63,762 bases of DNA from AC-69 sp044867345. Its GTDB lineage: Bacteria; Actinomycetota; UBA4738; HRBIN12. The notes below the pieces were generated by a model. The model saw only the letters and a list, made by a program, of their open reading frames with translations, searched no databases and had not been told where the DNA came from. The position numbers were made by a program, and so were the translations under genes. Location of the stretch: positions 1 to 63,762 of the forward strand of contig JBIOUU010000070.1 in assembly GCA_044867345.1 (NCBI GenBank), given 5' to 3'. Every line of letters starts with the position of its first letter. Positions within the stretch are counted from its first letter, which is position 1. Of the stretch, positions 45,335-54,342 are shown piece by piece.

Positions 45335-46473
45335 TGGATCTGTACGAGCACCAGGGAAAAGAGCTCTTCGCCAAGCACGGCATCCCCCTGGTCGAGGGCT
45401 CCCTGGCCGAGTCGGCAGAGCAGGCCCGAGGAATCGCCGAGCGCCTGGGGGGAAAGGTGGCCGTGAAGGTCCAGGTCCGGATGGGAGGGCGAGGAAAGGG
45501 CGGCGGCATCGCGCTGGTCGGCTCGCCCGGGGAGGCCGAGGACGCGGCGGCCAGGATGCTTTCGGAGGGATTCCAGGGAACGAAGGTCACCCGGGTCCTC
45601 GTCGAGCGCCTGGTCGACATCTCCGGGCAGTTCTACGCGGCCATCTCGCTCGACCGGAGCGCCGGCGCCTACCTGGCGATCGTCTCCTCTGAGGGCGGCA
45701 TGGACATCGAGCAGGTGGCGCGGGAACGGCCCGAGGCGTTGCGCCGGGTTCATATCGACCCCCTGCTGGGACTGCACGCCTATCAGGTTCGCTACGCGGT
45801 GGGCCACCTTCCCGCCGAGGCGCGGGAGGGGGCGGCCGCGGTTTTGGCCACGATGCACGAGGTCGTCGCGGCGAACGACGCGACCCTCGTCGAGGTCAAC
45901 CCGCTCGCCCTTCTGGCCGACGGGCGGGTGGTCGCGCTCGACTCGAAGGTCACGATCGACGACAACGCCCTGTGGCGGCATCCCGAGCTCGAAGCCCTTC
46001 GCGCGACGTTCCCCATCGATCCGGTGGAGGCCCGGGCCGGGGAGGCGGGGCTCCAGTACGTGAAGCTCGACGGCGAGGTGGGGATCATCGGCAACGGCGC
46101 CGGCCTGGTGATGGCGACGCTCGACGTCGTGGAGCTGGCCGGGGCGAAGCCGGCCAACTTCCTCGACGTCGGCGGCGGTGCCAGCGCGGAGGTGATGGCC
46201 GTCTCGCTCGAGGTGGTCCTGTCGGACCCGAGCGTGCGATCGGTCCTGGTGAATATCTTCGGGGGCATCACGCGATGTGACGTGGTTGCCCAAGGGATCC
46301 TCGAGGCCCTCACGCGACTTGTCCCCACGGTCCAGATCGTGGTTCGCCTGGACGGAACGAACGCGCCGGAGGGCCGCGCCATCCTCTCCGAGGCGAACCA
46401 CCCCCGGATCGTCCCGGCCGAGACGATGCTCGAGGCGGCGCAACGCGCGGCCGAGCTGGCGAGGGCGGCCTGA
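45334..46473 (+). CDS. sucC: Succinyl-CoA synthetase beta subunit
   Basis: The 379-residue beta chain joins succinate and CoA using ATP or GTP and holds the nucleotide-binding ATP-grasp domain. It starts with MDLYEHQGKELFAKHGIP and carries KVQVRMGGRGKGGGI (ATP-grasp), VEVNPLALLADGRVVALDSKV (metal-binding) and the CoA ligase end VNIFGGITRCDVVAQGI. It overlaps sucD by one base. Confidence 0.97.
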   Translation: MDLYEHQGKELFAKHGIPLVEGSLAESAEQARGIAERLGGKVAVKVQVRMGGRGKGGGIALVGSPGEAEDAAARMLSEGFQGTKVTRVLVERLVDISGQFYAAISLDRSAGAYLAIVSSEGGMDIEQVARERPEALRRVHIDPLLGLHAYQVRYAVGHLPAEAREGAAAVLATMHEVVAANDATLVEVNPLALLADGRVVALDSKVTIDDNALWRHPELEALRATFPIDPVEARAGEAGLQYVKLDGEVGIIGNGAGLVMATLDVVELAGAKPANFLDVGGGASAEVMAVSLEVVLSDPSVRSVLVNIFGGITRCDVVAQGILEALTRLVPTVQIVVRLDGTNAPEGRAILSEANHPRIVPAETMLEAAQRAAELARAA

Positions 46474-47342
46474 TGGCGATCCTGGTCGACGACGCCACCC
46501 GCGTCGTGGTCCAGGGACTGACCGGCCGGGAGGGCACCTTCCACGGGCTGCGGAACCGGGCGTACGGCACCAAGGTGGTGGCAGGGGTCACCCCCGGCAA
46601 GTCCGGCCGGGACGTGGAGAGGATCCCGGTGTTCGACACGGTGGCAGAAGCGGTGGCCGAGACCGGCGCCAACACCTCCCTGATCTTCGTACCACCGCGG
46701 TTCGCCACGGAGGCCATCTACGAGGCGACCGACTCCGAGCTCCGGCTCATCGTGTGCATCACCGAGGGCATCCCCGTCCGGGACATGGCCCAGGTCGCGG
46801 GATACGTGCGCGGCAAGCCGTCCACCTTGGTTGGTCCGAACTGCCCCGGCGTCATCTCGCCGGGGAAGTCGAACGTGGGCATCATCCCGGGGGAGATCTG
46901 CATTGCCGGCCCGGTGGGCCTGGTCTCGCGGTCGGGTACCCTCACCTACCAGATCGTGCACGAGCTGACGCAGCGCGGCCTGGGACAGTCCACGTGCGTG
47001 GGGATGGGAGGCGACCCCGTGCACGGCATCGGCTTCATCGGGTGCCTCGAACGGTTCGAGAAGGATCCCGAGACCCGCCTGGTCGTCCTGATCGGAGAGA
47101 TCGGGGGCGATGACGAGGAGCGCGCCGCCGTGTTCATCGCGGAGCGGATGCGAAAGCCGGTCGTCGGCTACATCGCCGGGTTCACCGCGCCGCCCGGTAA
47201 GCGCATGGGCCATGCCGGCGCCATCGTCACGGGCTCGAGGGGAACGGCCCAGGCCAAGGCCGAGGCGCTGGAGGCCGCGGGCGTGAAGGTCGGCCGGACG
47301 CCCACTGAGGTGGCCGAGCTCGTCGAGGGAGCCATGGCATGA
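46473..47342 (+). CDS. sucD: Succinyl-CoA synthetase alpha subunit
   Basis: The 289-residue alpha chain binds CoA and carries the phosphorylated histidine. It shows the CoA loop VVQGLTGREGTFH near residue 12, GPNCPGVISPGKSNVGIIPG and the active-site histidine in KRMGHAGAIVTGSRGTAQAK. The final bases overlap the start of the membrane-protein gene, as in the sucC-sucD-perM neighbourhood of actinobacteria. Confidence 0.97.
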   Translation: MAILVDDATRVVVQGLTGREGTFHGLRNRAYGTKVVAGVTPGKSGRDVERIPVFDTVAEAVAETGANTSLIFVPPRFATEAIYEATDSELRLIVCITEGIPVRDMAQVAGYVRGKPSTLVGPNCPGVISPGKSNVGIIPGEICIAGPVGLVSRSGTLTYQIVHELTQRGLGQSTCVGMGGDPVHGIGFIGCLERFEKDPETRLVVLIGEIGGDDEERAAVFIAERMRKPVVGYIAGFTAPPGKRMGHAGAIVTGSRGTAQAKAEALEAAGVKVGRTPTEVAELVEGAMA

Positions 47343-48796
47343 GCGAGGTCCCTCCACCCCCCACCGCTCCCGTCTACCCTTCCGGTCCGGACGTCGCCTC
47401 CCGACCACCCATCATCGACGACGTGACTCGCGGGTGGTTCACCGCGCTCGTTCGGGGGTTGGTCGCGTTCGTCGTCATGGCCGGCCTGGGACAGGCGGCG
47501 GCGTTCGTCCTCTATTTCGTGGGGGACCGGCGCGGCTCGGTGGGCACGTTCGCCAAGATCGGCTGGTTCTACTTCGACTGGTTCCATCACATCGCGCTGT
47601 CGGCGAGCGTGCCGAACTTCTCGATCCCGGACACCGGCGGCCTGCTGCCCGGAGGGGCGTCCGTCCGCGTGCACCTGGGGCTGGCCCTGATGCTCGGGAC
47701 GTTCGTCGCCGTTTGGCTCCTGTACGGCGCGGGCAAAGCTGTCGCCGACAGGGCCGACGGGGGTGGGGTCGCCCGCGTCCTCCACGGCCTGAAGGTCGCG
47801 CCGGTCTATGCGCTTCCGTGCCTCCTGTTCTCACTGTTGGTGAAGGTGAAGGCCACCATCCCGCCGGGCGCGTTCGCATCGGGCTCCGTGGAGGTGAAGT
47901 CCTCGGAGGCCCAGTCCTTCTTGATCCCCTTGCTTTTCGCGGCCGCCGCCGGCGCCGCCGGTGGTTTGCGGTCGGGGCGGTACGAGCTCCTGACCCGAGG
48001 CCCGTGGGGCCGGCGGGTGTCCGGGGCGCTCGCCGGTGGGTTCAGGATGCTCGCGCTCGGGATCGTGCTGTCGTTCGTGGGCCTCCTGGTCCTGGCGGTG
48101 GTCGAGCCCGACGCCACGAAGGCGTATTTCCGGGCCGTGTCGGAGCCGCCGGTGGACGAGACGGCGATCATCATCGGGCACCACGTGCTGGTGCTGCCGA
48201 ACCAATCGATGTGGGTGCTGGTCCCCGCGATGGGTGGGTGCGACGGCGTGTACGGGACCGGCGTGTCCAGGACCTTCCTCTGCTACTGGAAGTACCCGAG
48301 ACAGGTCTCGGTCTCGACGGGCGGAGGGTCACCGGGAAGCGTCCTCTCGGGGCTGCCGCAGGTTCGGACGGAATTCGGCACGGCCCCGATCGGGTACTTC
48401 CTGTTCCTCCTGGTCCCGGCGATTTCGGTCCTGCTGGGGGGGCGACACGCCGTCAGGAAGCGGGCCCGCTTCAGGTACGAGGCCGTCGCGGTGGGGGCGG
48501 CCGCCGGCGTGGCTTTCGGCATCCTGGCGGCGGTGGCGTCGTGGTTCGCATCGCTGTCCGCCGGCGTGTCGGGCAACATCGCCGGCATCTCCTCGAACCT
48601 CTCGGTGACGATCGGGCCCGACGTGGTCATCGGGGGACTCATCGCCCTCGTGTGGGGCGTCGTCGGCGGAGGTATCGGCGGGTGGTGGGCCGGACGGGAG
48701 CTCCCGGCGCGCGCGCCGCTCCTGGCGCCCTCAGGCTCGGTGGACACCCCGGAACCGCCGCGCTGGTCCGGGCCCTCGGAGCCTCTTTCAGGCTAG
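47339..48796 (+). CDS. Multi-pass membrane protein at the PerM (DUF6350) position
   Basis: A 485-residue membrane protein with about 8-10 helices and hydrophilic ends rich in proline. It overlaps sucD, and purN-purH follow ~3.3 kb later. The same order (sucC-sucD-perM-purN-purH) occurs in Mycobacterium, where PerM (Rv0955) supports cell division. Sequence similarity to PerM cannot be tested here, so the name is based on length, membrane layout and synteny. It has an acidic/proline C-terminus (PEPPRWSGPSEPLSG). A strong terminator follows it. Confidence 0.65.
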   Translation: MSEVPPPPTAPVYPSGPDVASRPPIIDDVTRGWFTALVRGLVAFVVMAGLGQAAAFVLYFVGDRRGSVGTFAKIGWFYFDWFHHIALSASVPNFSIPDTGGLLPGGASVRVHLGLALMLGTFVAVWLLYGAGKAVADRADGGGVARVLHGLKVAPVYALPCLLFSLLVKVKATIPPGAFASGSVEVKSSEAQSFLIPLLFAAAAGAAGGLRSGRYELLTRGPWGRRVSGALAGGFRMLALGIVLSFVGLLVLAVVEPDATKAYFRAVSEPPVDETAIIIGHHVLVLPNQSMWVLVPAMGGCDGVYGTGVSRTFLCYWKYPRQVSVSTGGGSPGSVLSGLPQVRTEFGTAPIGYFLFLLVPAISVLLGGRHAVRKRARFRYEAVAVGAAAGVAFGILAAVASWFASLSAGVSGNIAGISSNLSVTIGPDVVIGGLIALVWGVVGGGIGGWWAGRELPARAPLLAPSGSVDTPEPPRWSGPSEPLSG

Positions 48797-48815
48797 GACG
48801 AGCTCGTACGCATGC

Positions 48816-48845
48816 GGAAGGCCCGGCCTGACGGCCGGGCCTTCC
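48816..48845. terminator. Bidirectional intrinsic-type terminator between convergent genes
   Basis: GGAAGGCCCGGCC (48816-48828) pairs perfectly with GGCCGGGCCTTCC (48833-48845) around the loop TGAC, a 13-bp stem. It sits between the stop at 48796 and the convergent stop at 48861, so it can end transcripts from both strands. There is no U-run, as often in actinobacterial terminators. Confidence 0.85.
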
Positions 48846-48860
48846 ACGCGTCTCGCATCC

Positions 48861-49328
48861 TTATCCCAGGCCGGTACCGCTCGGAGGCGGAGGGGTCGAG
48901 GCCGGCTCGCTGTAGAGCATGTAGGCGCCGTACGCCCACACCAGGTTCAACGCGAGCCCCACGAAGATCCCCCATGACAGGGTCACGCCCGTTGGCTTGG
49001 CCACCAACCCGAGGAGCGTGAACAGGAGCGCGATGCCGGCGACGGCGATGTGCAGCATCCCTCGCTCCACGGGCATCTTGAGATCGGTGCCCATCACCTT
49101 GGTCACTACGACCTCCACGATCGCAACGAGCGCTAGGAACCAGGAGATGATCACCGTGTTGTGGAACCCGCTGATCCCCTCGCTGGCGAACGTCACGCCG
49201 AGGGCAGTGCAGCAGCTATACCAGACGGGCAGGAACGTCCAGATGACGAACGCGATCGTCCCACCGAGGATGATCTTGTCCGCCGTTGAGACCTTGGACA
49301 TGTCGAAACCTTGACCTTGCTGTGCCAT
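48861..49328 (-). CDS. Four-helix membrane protein, function unknown
   Basis: A 155-residue membrane protein with four hydrophobic helices (near 20-36, 58-76, 88-109 and 115-135) and a proline-rich C-terminal tail (PASTPPPPSGTGLG). A CCTALG pair of cysteines lies in the first loop. No family is recognised. The start ATG at 49328 has AAGGGGAG seven bases upstream. It resembles in size and topology the small membrane genes found between sucD and perM/purN in mycobacteria, though this is only a positional parallel. Confidence 0.6.
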   Translation of the reverse strand: MAQQGQGFDMSKVSTADKIILGGTIAFVIWTFLPVWYSCCTALGVTFASEGISGFHNTVIISWFLALVAIVEVVVTKVMGTDLKMPVERGMLHIAVAGIALLFTLLGLVAKPTGVTLSWGIFVGLALNLVWAYGAYMLYSEPASTPPPPSGTGLG

Positions 49329-49400
49329 CGCTCCCCTTTCCTTCCCCGAGCATCATGGCCGCGCAGCCACGGGCTATCCAATACCGGGGCACAAGGCGAG

Positions 49401-50006
49401 TCAACCACGCGGCGCGTGCGGCTCTCGCGCCCGAAGCATCGTGGCCAGGGCTGCCGCGCACGCCACGATCCCTGCGGGAAGGGCGATCCACGGCCCGAGC
49501 CACGGCCGAGTGAACGGGGGAGGGCGAAGCGTCGCCAGGGTCGCGAACGCGGTCACCGCCGCCCCGAGCACGCTCTCCACGATGGCCCAGGGCGGATGCG
49601 GCCGGATGCGCAGTCCTCGCATCGTCAGCCAGACCGCCAGTCCAAGAGCGGCGGCGATCGCAGCGACCACCGACCATTGCGCCACCCGGCCCCATGCCCC
49701 GAACGGGTGCGAGCCTTCTCCGAACCGGGTCCACGGCAGGAGCGTCGCGCCGCCGGCCACCGCGAACGCGAGTCCGACGATCGCCCACGGCATGGTCCAC
49801 CGCTCCGTGATGGGGAGCACGTCGGTCGGGAGCCCGGGCCCCAGGGCCCCCTCCAGGCATTCGACGCCGAGGACTCGGCCCCGCACCGGCACGGCGCAGG
49901 CGAGGCAGAGCGGCCGCCCGCAACCGTCGCATCGTGCCACCGAGAGGCTCGCCGGGTGGAGGTCGCAGCGCTCGGTGCTCTTCGTGGTCTTCTCATCGAG
50001 CGGCAT
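49401..50006 (-). CDS. Membrane protein with N-terminal B-box-like zinc finger
   Basis: About 201 residues. The N-terminus has a treble-clef pattern CDLHPASLSVARCDGCGRP followed by LCLAC, as in B-box zinc fingers fused to bacterial membrane proteins. Four to five hydrophobic helices follow. ATG at 50006 is chosen because a TAGGAT -10 box lies seven bases upstream, and the extension to 50060 has no family features. Function unknown; related proteins often carry the finger on a DUF or rhomboid-like membrane core. Confidence 0.65.
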   Translation of the reverse strand: MPLDEKTTKSTERCDLHPASLSVARCDGCGRPLCLACAVPVRGRVLGVECLEGALGPGLPTDVLPITERWTMPWAIVGLAFAVAGGATLLPWTRFGEGSHPFGAWGRVAQWSVVAAIAAALGLAVWLTMRGLRIRPHPPWAIVESVLGAAVTAFATLATLRPPPFTRPWLGPWIALPAGIVACAAALATMLRAREPHAPRG

Positions 50007-50013
50007 GAGCCAA

Positions 50014-50019
50014 ATCCTA
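50014..50019 (-). promoter_or_regulatory. -10 box TAGGAT for the leaderless B-box membrane-protein gene
   Basis: Read on the - strand, TAGGAT (50019 to 50014) is followed by seven bases and the ATG at 50006. No ribosome binding site is visible, so the mRNA is probably leaderless. A TTGAC/GTCAA inverted repeat with a 7-base spacer lies nearby at 50044-50060 and might be an operator. Confidence 0.6.
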
Positions 50020-50116
50020 GCGTCGCCCTTCTGGCGGTCGTGTTTGACGGGATAGGTCAAGGGCGGGGTGCGGAGTGGGCGGCAGGGTGGGCTGGGGTCG
50101 CGGGTACGAAGCGACG

Positions 50117-50665
50117 CTACCTACGGGGTGGGGGAGGCGGCGTCCCCTCGCCGTGAGGCGGAGGCGGCGGGTGGCCGCGCTCAGGGAGGGGGGTGGGGAT
50201 CGAGACCACGTCGGGCGTTTCCTCCGGCCAGACGAGCAAGAGCCGGCACGGCGCGTGGTCCACAACGAAGCGCGTAGCCGGGCCGAGGCTATGCGGCCCA
50301 AGCCGGGAGCGATCGCCGTCGCGGGCAGCGACGAGAAGGTCGGCCCCCCCGGCGAAACGAACCACCTCCCGCTCCACGCGCCCCCGCCGAATCACTCGGT
50401 CGACGTTTGCCCGCCCAAGTGACCCCGCGGCCGCCTCGAGCAGGGCTTCTCCGGAGGTCCTGGCTTCGGCGACCACCCCTTCCGTTGGGGTGGGCCCGGG
50501 CCGCCACCGGCCCATCAGACCACCGAGGGCGGCGTCCGCCGCCCCGTGCACGTCCTCGGGGATGACATAGAGAAGCGAGACCCGGGCTTCCGCAGGGATC
50601 ATCGGAGCGGCGGCGTCGATGCACCCCTCCCAGGTTCCCTCGACCAGCCACAACACGACGTGCAC
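50117..50665 (-). CDS. UspA-like protein with proline-rich tail
   Basis: A 182-residue universal-stress-type protein. It starts with strand-rich VHVVLWLVEGTWEG, continues through VSLLYVIPEDV, and shows LLVAARDGDRSRLGPHSLGPATRFVVDHAPCRLLLVW, the normal C-terminal UspA signature with its G-2x-G-9x-G-like loop partly degraded. The last ~25 residues are poly-proline (GHPPPPPHGEGTPPPPPRR). The GTG at 50665 lies 7 bp after the permease gene, so they are likely co-transcribed. Usp proteins bind ATP and aid survival in stress; here the ATP-binding loop is imperfect. Confidence 0.7.
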   Translation of the reverse strand: MHVVLWLVEGTWEGCIDAAAPMIPAEARVSLLYVIPEDVHGAADAALGGLMGRWRPGPTPTEGVVAEARTSGEALLEAAAGSLGRANVDRVIRRGRVEREVVRFAGGADLLVAARDGDRSRLGPHSLGPATRFVVDHAPCRLLLVWPEETPDVVSIPTPLPERGHPPPPPHGEGTPPPPPRR

Positions 50666-50672
50666 GCGGGCA

Positions 50673-51926
50673 TCATCCCACCAGGTGGAGCGATACCCAC
50701 AGGGCCAAGGTCGCAGCAAGGAGCACGGGAGGGACGGTCATCGCCCCCAGTCGCAGGAACTCCGACGTCGGCGGCTCGGCTTGGTGCTGACGAAGCGTCC
50801 GTCGCCACAGGAGGGTGGCCAGCGAACCCACGTACGTGAGGTTCGGTCCGGCGTTCACGCCGATCAGCACGGCCATAACCGGCCCCGGACCAGCCGCGGC
50901 GGCCGCCGGGAGCAGCAGCAGGACCGCGGGGAGATTGTTGATCGCGTTGGCGAGGACGGCTCCCATTGCCGCCAGCACGAGCAGCGACCACAGGGACGAT
51001 CCGTGGGGGACCACCCGGTCCACGACGCTCCCCAAGCCGCGGAACGAGACGGCCCGCACGACCAGCCCCAGCGAGAGCACGAAGGCGAGGAAGGGTACGT
51101 CAACCGCACGCACGACATGCCGAAGCGACGCTTTCCCCCGTCGCACGGCCGGGACCGTGAGCGCTATGGCCCCGACGGCCGCGGCGAACGCCGGGTCGAC
51201 GTGCACGATCGAGGTGACGAAGAAGCCGAGAAGCGTGAGCCCGATCACGGTAACCGGGTAGACGGGCACACGACCAGGAGGCTCGACCTCCTCCCTCATA
51301 CCCCGGCCCACGAGGTCGCTGGCGAAGAACCGGCGGAGGGTCAGCCACTCGATACCGATGGCCGCGATCCAGGGCAGAGTCATGATCGCTCCGAACCTGA
51401 GGAACGAAAGCCCGCTCGCTCGGTACGCCAACAGGTTCGTCAGGTTCGACACCGGGAGCAGGAGCGACGCGGAGTTCGCGAGATGCGTGCATGCGTAGAC
51501 GTGCGGTCGGGGCCGCAGGCGAAGGCGCACAGCGGTGGCGAACACGACGGGCGTCAGCAGGACGACGGTCGCGTCCAGGCTCAAGATGGCGGTCACCGTC
51601 GAGCCGACCACGAACACCAGTGCCAGCAGGGGCATCGGCCGCCCGCGTGAGGCCCCTGCCATCCATGCTCCGGCGGCGGTGAAGAGCTCCTCCCGCTCTG
51701 CCATCTCGGCCAGCACCAGAACCGCCGCCAGGAAGGCGATGGTGGGCCCGAGGCTTCGGGCCTCATCGGCCGCCTGGCTGAACGGCAGGATGCCGAGGGC
51801 CACCGCCAGGCCAGCCGCGGGCACGGCCGCCACAGCCTCAGGAAGCCTCCCTGGCCGCACGACGGCGAAGATGAGGGTCGTCATGAGGAGAGCGATCGCA
51901 ATGGCCTCGGCCAGCGCGCCGGGCAC
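50673..51926 (-). CDS. ArsB/NhaD-type anion permease
   Basis: A 417-residue membrane transporter with about 11 helices. The NSASLLLPVSNLTNLLAYRA segment and the C-terminal NAGPNLTYVGSLATLLWR match the hairpin-loop motifs of the ArsB/SLC13 family (arsenite efflux, sodium/proton or dicarboxylate transport). The substrate is unknown. No arsC or arsR is nearby, so arsenic resistance is not supported by context. It leads an operon with the UspA-like gene. Confidence 0.83.
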   Translation of the reverse strand: MPGALAEAIAIALLMTTLIFAVVRPGRLPEAVAAVPAAGLAVALGILPFSQAADEARSLGPTIAFLAAVLVLAEMAEREELFTAAGAWMAGASRGRPMPLLALVFVVGSTVTAILSLDATVVLLTPVVFATAVRLRLRPRPHVYACTHLANSASLLLPVSNLTNLLAYRASGLSFLRFGAIMTLPWIAAIGIEWLTLRRFFASDLVGRGMREEVEPPGRVPVYPVTVIGLTLLGFFVTSIVHVDPAFAAAVGAIALTVPAVRRGKASLRHVVRAVDVPFLAFVLSLGLVVRAVSFRGLGSVVDRVVPHGSSLWSLLVLAAMGAVLANAINNLPAVLLLLPAAAAAGPGPVMAVLIGVNAGPNLTYVGSLATLLWRRTLRQHQAEPPTSEFLRLGAMTVPPVLLAATLALWVSLHLVG

Positions 51927-52108
51927 GGCCGTCAGCTTCGCCTGATGGGCCGAGGTTGGGGCGGCGCGTCATGCTCCCCTGACCGCTGAACGACCGGCTG
52001 CACGAGGCGACTCTATCGTCCGTCCCGGACCCGAATCGAAACCGGTGACGCCCGTTCGAGAGAACCGTGCCGGATAGGAAGCTTCGTGTTTTTCGGGCCA
52101 GGTCGTGA

Positions 52109-52138
52109 TTGACACCCGCGCCCGGCGGTCCATACCGT
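52109..52138 (+). promoter_or_regulatory. Promoter of the leaderless purN gene
   Basis: TTGACA (52109-52114) and TACCGT (52133-52138) are 18 bp apart, and the GTG of purN starts six bases later. This is the best full -35/-10 pair among the leaderless genes here. It drives at least purN-purH. Confidence 0.8.
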
Positions 52139-52144
52139 GCGGGA

Positions 52145-52759
52145 GTGAAGGCGCGGGTGGCGGTGCTGGCCTCCGGCAAGGGGACCAACCTCCAGGCGCT
52201 GATGGACGATCCCATCGTCGGCCCATGGATCGTCCTCGTTGTCTCGGACCGGACCCACGCGTTCGCCCTCGAGCGAGCGCGAACGAGGAACGTGAAGGCA
52301 GTCGTCCTCGATCCCGACGCGCATGCCGATCGCGCGGCATACGACCACGCGCTTCGGGAGGTGCTCGAGTCCGAGCGCATCGACTGTGTCGCCCTGGCCG
52401 GGTTCATGCGGATCGTCGGGCCGGAGGTGGTGGACGCCTTCCGGGGCCGGATCCTGAACGTCCATCCGGCCCTCCTCCCGTCGTTCGCGGGGGCTCACGC
52501 GGTCGCGGACGCACTCGCGTGGGGAGTCAAGGTCACCGGCGTCACCGTCCACCTGGTGGACGAGGAGGTGGACCACGGGCCGATCGTGGCGCAGGAGCCG
52601 GTGGCGGTCCGCACCGACGATGATTGGGACACACTGGAGTCGCGCATCCACGGGGCCGAGCACCGTTTGCTCCCGGCGGCCGTCCGCGCACTGGTGGAGG
52701 GCCGTGTGAAGGTCGAGGGTCGGGTGGTGCACGTGCTGGGGGAGCCCGGCGTTGGGTGA
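52145..52759 (+). CDS. purN: Phosphoribosylglycinamide formyltransferase
   Basis: A 204-residue enzyme that formylates GAR with 10-formyl-THF in purine synthesis. It has VLASGKGTNLQAL (phosphate-binding), LNVHPALLPSFAGAHAV with the catalytic His, and VTVHLVDEEVDHGPIVAQE with the catalytic Asp. GTG at 52145 is fixed by the promoter and gives the normal N-terminus. purH starts inside the last codons. Confidence 0.96.
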   Translation: MKARVAVLASGKGTNLQALMDDPIVGPWIVLVVSDRTHAFALERARTRNVKAVVLDPDAHADRAAYDHALREVLESERIDCVALAGFMRIVGPEVVDAFRGRILNVHPALLPSFAGAHAVADALAWGVKVTGVTVHLVDEEVDHGPIVAQEPVAVRTDDDWDTLESRIHGAEHRLLPAAVRALVEGRVKVEGRVVHVLGEPGVG

Positions 52760-54290
52760 TGTTCGTCCGGTTCGGCGGGCGCTGCTGGCCGTCTACGACA
52801 AGACCGGCCTCGTCGAGCTGGCGAAGGAGCTGGCGGACCAGGACGTGGCGCTCGTGTCGTCCGGCGGAACGGCCCAGGCCCTCCATGACGCGGGGATCGC
52901 GGTCACGCCCGTCGAGCAGGTGACCGGGTTCCCCGAGATGCTCGGCGGCCGGGTGAAGACCCTGCACCCGAAGATCCACGCGGGCATCCTGGCGGACCAG
53001 CGGAAGCCCGAGCACGTCGAGGAGCTCCAGGCCCAGGCGATCGAGCCCTTCGACCTCGTCGTGGTGAACCTGTATCCGTTCCGTGAGACGGTGGCGGGAG
53101 GCGCGCCGGCGGACGAGATCATCGAGAAGATTGACATCGGCGGGCCGGCCATGGTGCGCGCGGCGGCCAAGAACTTCGAATCGGTCGGCATCCTCGTGTC
53201 GCCCGAGCGATACCCGAGGGTCCTCGAGGAGGTCCGCCGGGAAGGCGGACTGACCCGGGAGACCCGACGGGAGCTTGCCGCCGAGGCGTTCTCCCACACG
53301 GCGGCGTACGACGCGGCGGTGGCGGGGTGGTTCGCGGCGAGAGAGGGAGCCCTCCCCAGCTTCGTTGGCCTCGCCCTTCGAAAGGTCGAGGACCTTCGGT
53401 ACGGCGAGAACCCCCATCAGCGCGGCGCCCTGTACGAGGAGGTGGCCGGGGCCGGTCCGCTTGCGGGTGCCCGCGTCCTGCTCGAGGGGAAGGAGATGTC
53501 GTTCAACAACTGGCTCGACGTGCATGCCGCGCACTCGCTCGCGACCGTGCTGCCATCCCCGGCAGCGGTGATCGTGAAGCACAACAACCCGTGTGGCGCG
53601 GCGGTCTCCGCCTCGTTGCCGAAGGCGTACGCGCGGGCCTTCGAGTGCGACACGGTGTCCGCGTTCGGCGGCATCGTGGCTTTCAACCAGGAGGCTGGGG
53701 AGGACGCGGCGGATGCGATGGGGGAGGTGTTCACCGAAGTGGTCGTGGCTCCGGGGTTCACGGACGCCGCGCTCGACGCCTTCGGCGTCCGGAAGAACCT
53801 CCGGGTCGTGCAGGTGCCGGAGCCGACGGACGGCGGCCTCGACATCCGGCCCCTTCCCGGCGGGGCGCTCATCCAGGACCGTGACGTCCCGAATGAGACC
53901 CGGGGCCAGATGGAGGTCGTCTCCGCCCGAGAGCCGAGCCGAGATGAATGGCGAGACCTCGCGATCGCCTGGACCGTGGCGGCGCACGTGAAATCGAACG
54001 CCATCGTGTTCGCCAAGGACGGGGCGACCGTCGGGATCGGGGCCGGACAGATGTCGCGGGTCGATGCGTCATGGATCGCCGTCCGAAAGGCGGGTGACCG
54101 GGCGAAGGGCGCGGCGATGGCGAGCGACGCGTTCTTCCCCTTCCCCGACGCTCTGGAGGTGGCCGCCGATGCCGGTGTGACGGCGGTGATCCATCCGGGA
54201 GGGTCGGTCCGCGATGAGGACGTGCTTGCGGCGGCGGAGACGCGTGGCATGGCGGTCGTCGTCACCGGCCGCCGGCACTTTCGGCACTGA
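52752..54290 (+). CDS. purH: Bifunctional AICAR formyltransferase/IMP cyclohydrolase
   Basis: A 512-residue bifunctional enzyme performing the last two steps to IMP. The cyclohydrolase part has YDKTGLVELAKEL and SSGGTAQAL, the formyltransferase part has NPCGAAVS with KHNNPCG, and VIHPGGSVRDEDVL near the end. TTG at 52752 is used, seven bases after GGGGAG, overlapping purN by 8 nt. Its formyl donor depends on FolD nearby. Confidence 0.96.
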   Translation: MGDVRPVRRALLAVYDKTGLVELAKELADQDVALVSSGGTAQALHDAGIAVTPVEQVTGFPEMLGGRVKTLHPKIHAGILADQRKPEHVEELQAQAIEPFDLVVVNLYPFRETVAGGAPADEIIEKIDIGGPAMVRAAAKNFESVGILVSPERYPRVLEEVRREGGLTRETRRELAAEAFSHTAAYDAAVAGWFAAREGALPSFVGLALRKVEDLRYGENPHQRGALYEEVAGAGPLAGARVLLEGKEMSFNNWLDVHAAHSLATVLPSPAAVIVKHNNPCGAAVSASLPKAYARAFECDTVSAFGGIVAFNQEAGEDAADAMGEVFTEVVVAPGFTDAALDAFGVRKNLRVVQVPEPTDGGLDIRPLPGGALIQDRDVPNETRGQMEVVSAREPSRDEWRDLAIAWTVAAHVKSNAIVFAKDGATVGIGAGQMSRVDASWIAVRKAGDRAKGAAMASDAFFPFPDALEVAADAGVTAVIHPGGSVRDEDVLAAAETRGMAVVVTGRRHFRH

Positions 54291-54329
54291 TCGGTGGCGG
54301 CCTGCCGCTTCGCTCCGGGAGGGCCCGAG

Positions 54330-54335
54330 TAGGAT
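54330..54335 (+). promoter_or_regulatory. -10 box TAGGAT for leaderless folD
   Basis: TAGGAT is followed by seven bases and the GTG at 54343, without a ribosome binding site, the same layout as other leaderless genes in the window. Confidence 0.65.
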
Positions 54336-54342
54336 TCCCGCC

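Noticed and set aside
50673..51926. Arsenite efflux function for the ArsB/NhaD-like permease
   Set aside because: No arsR, arsC or arsA is nearby and the family covers several substrates, so only a general permease call is justified.
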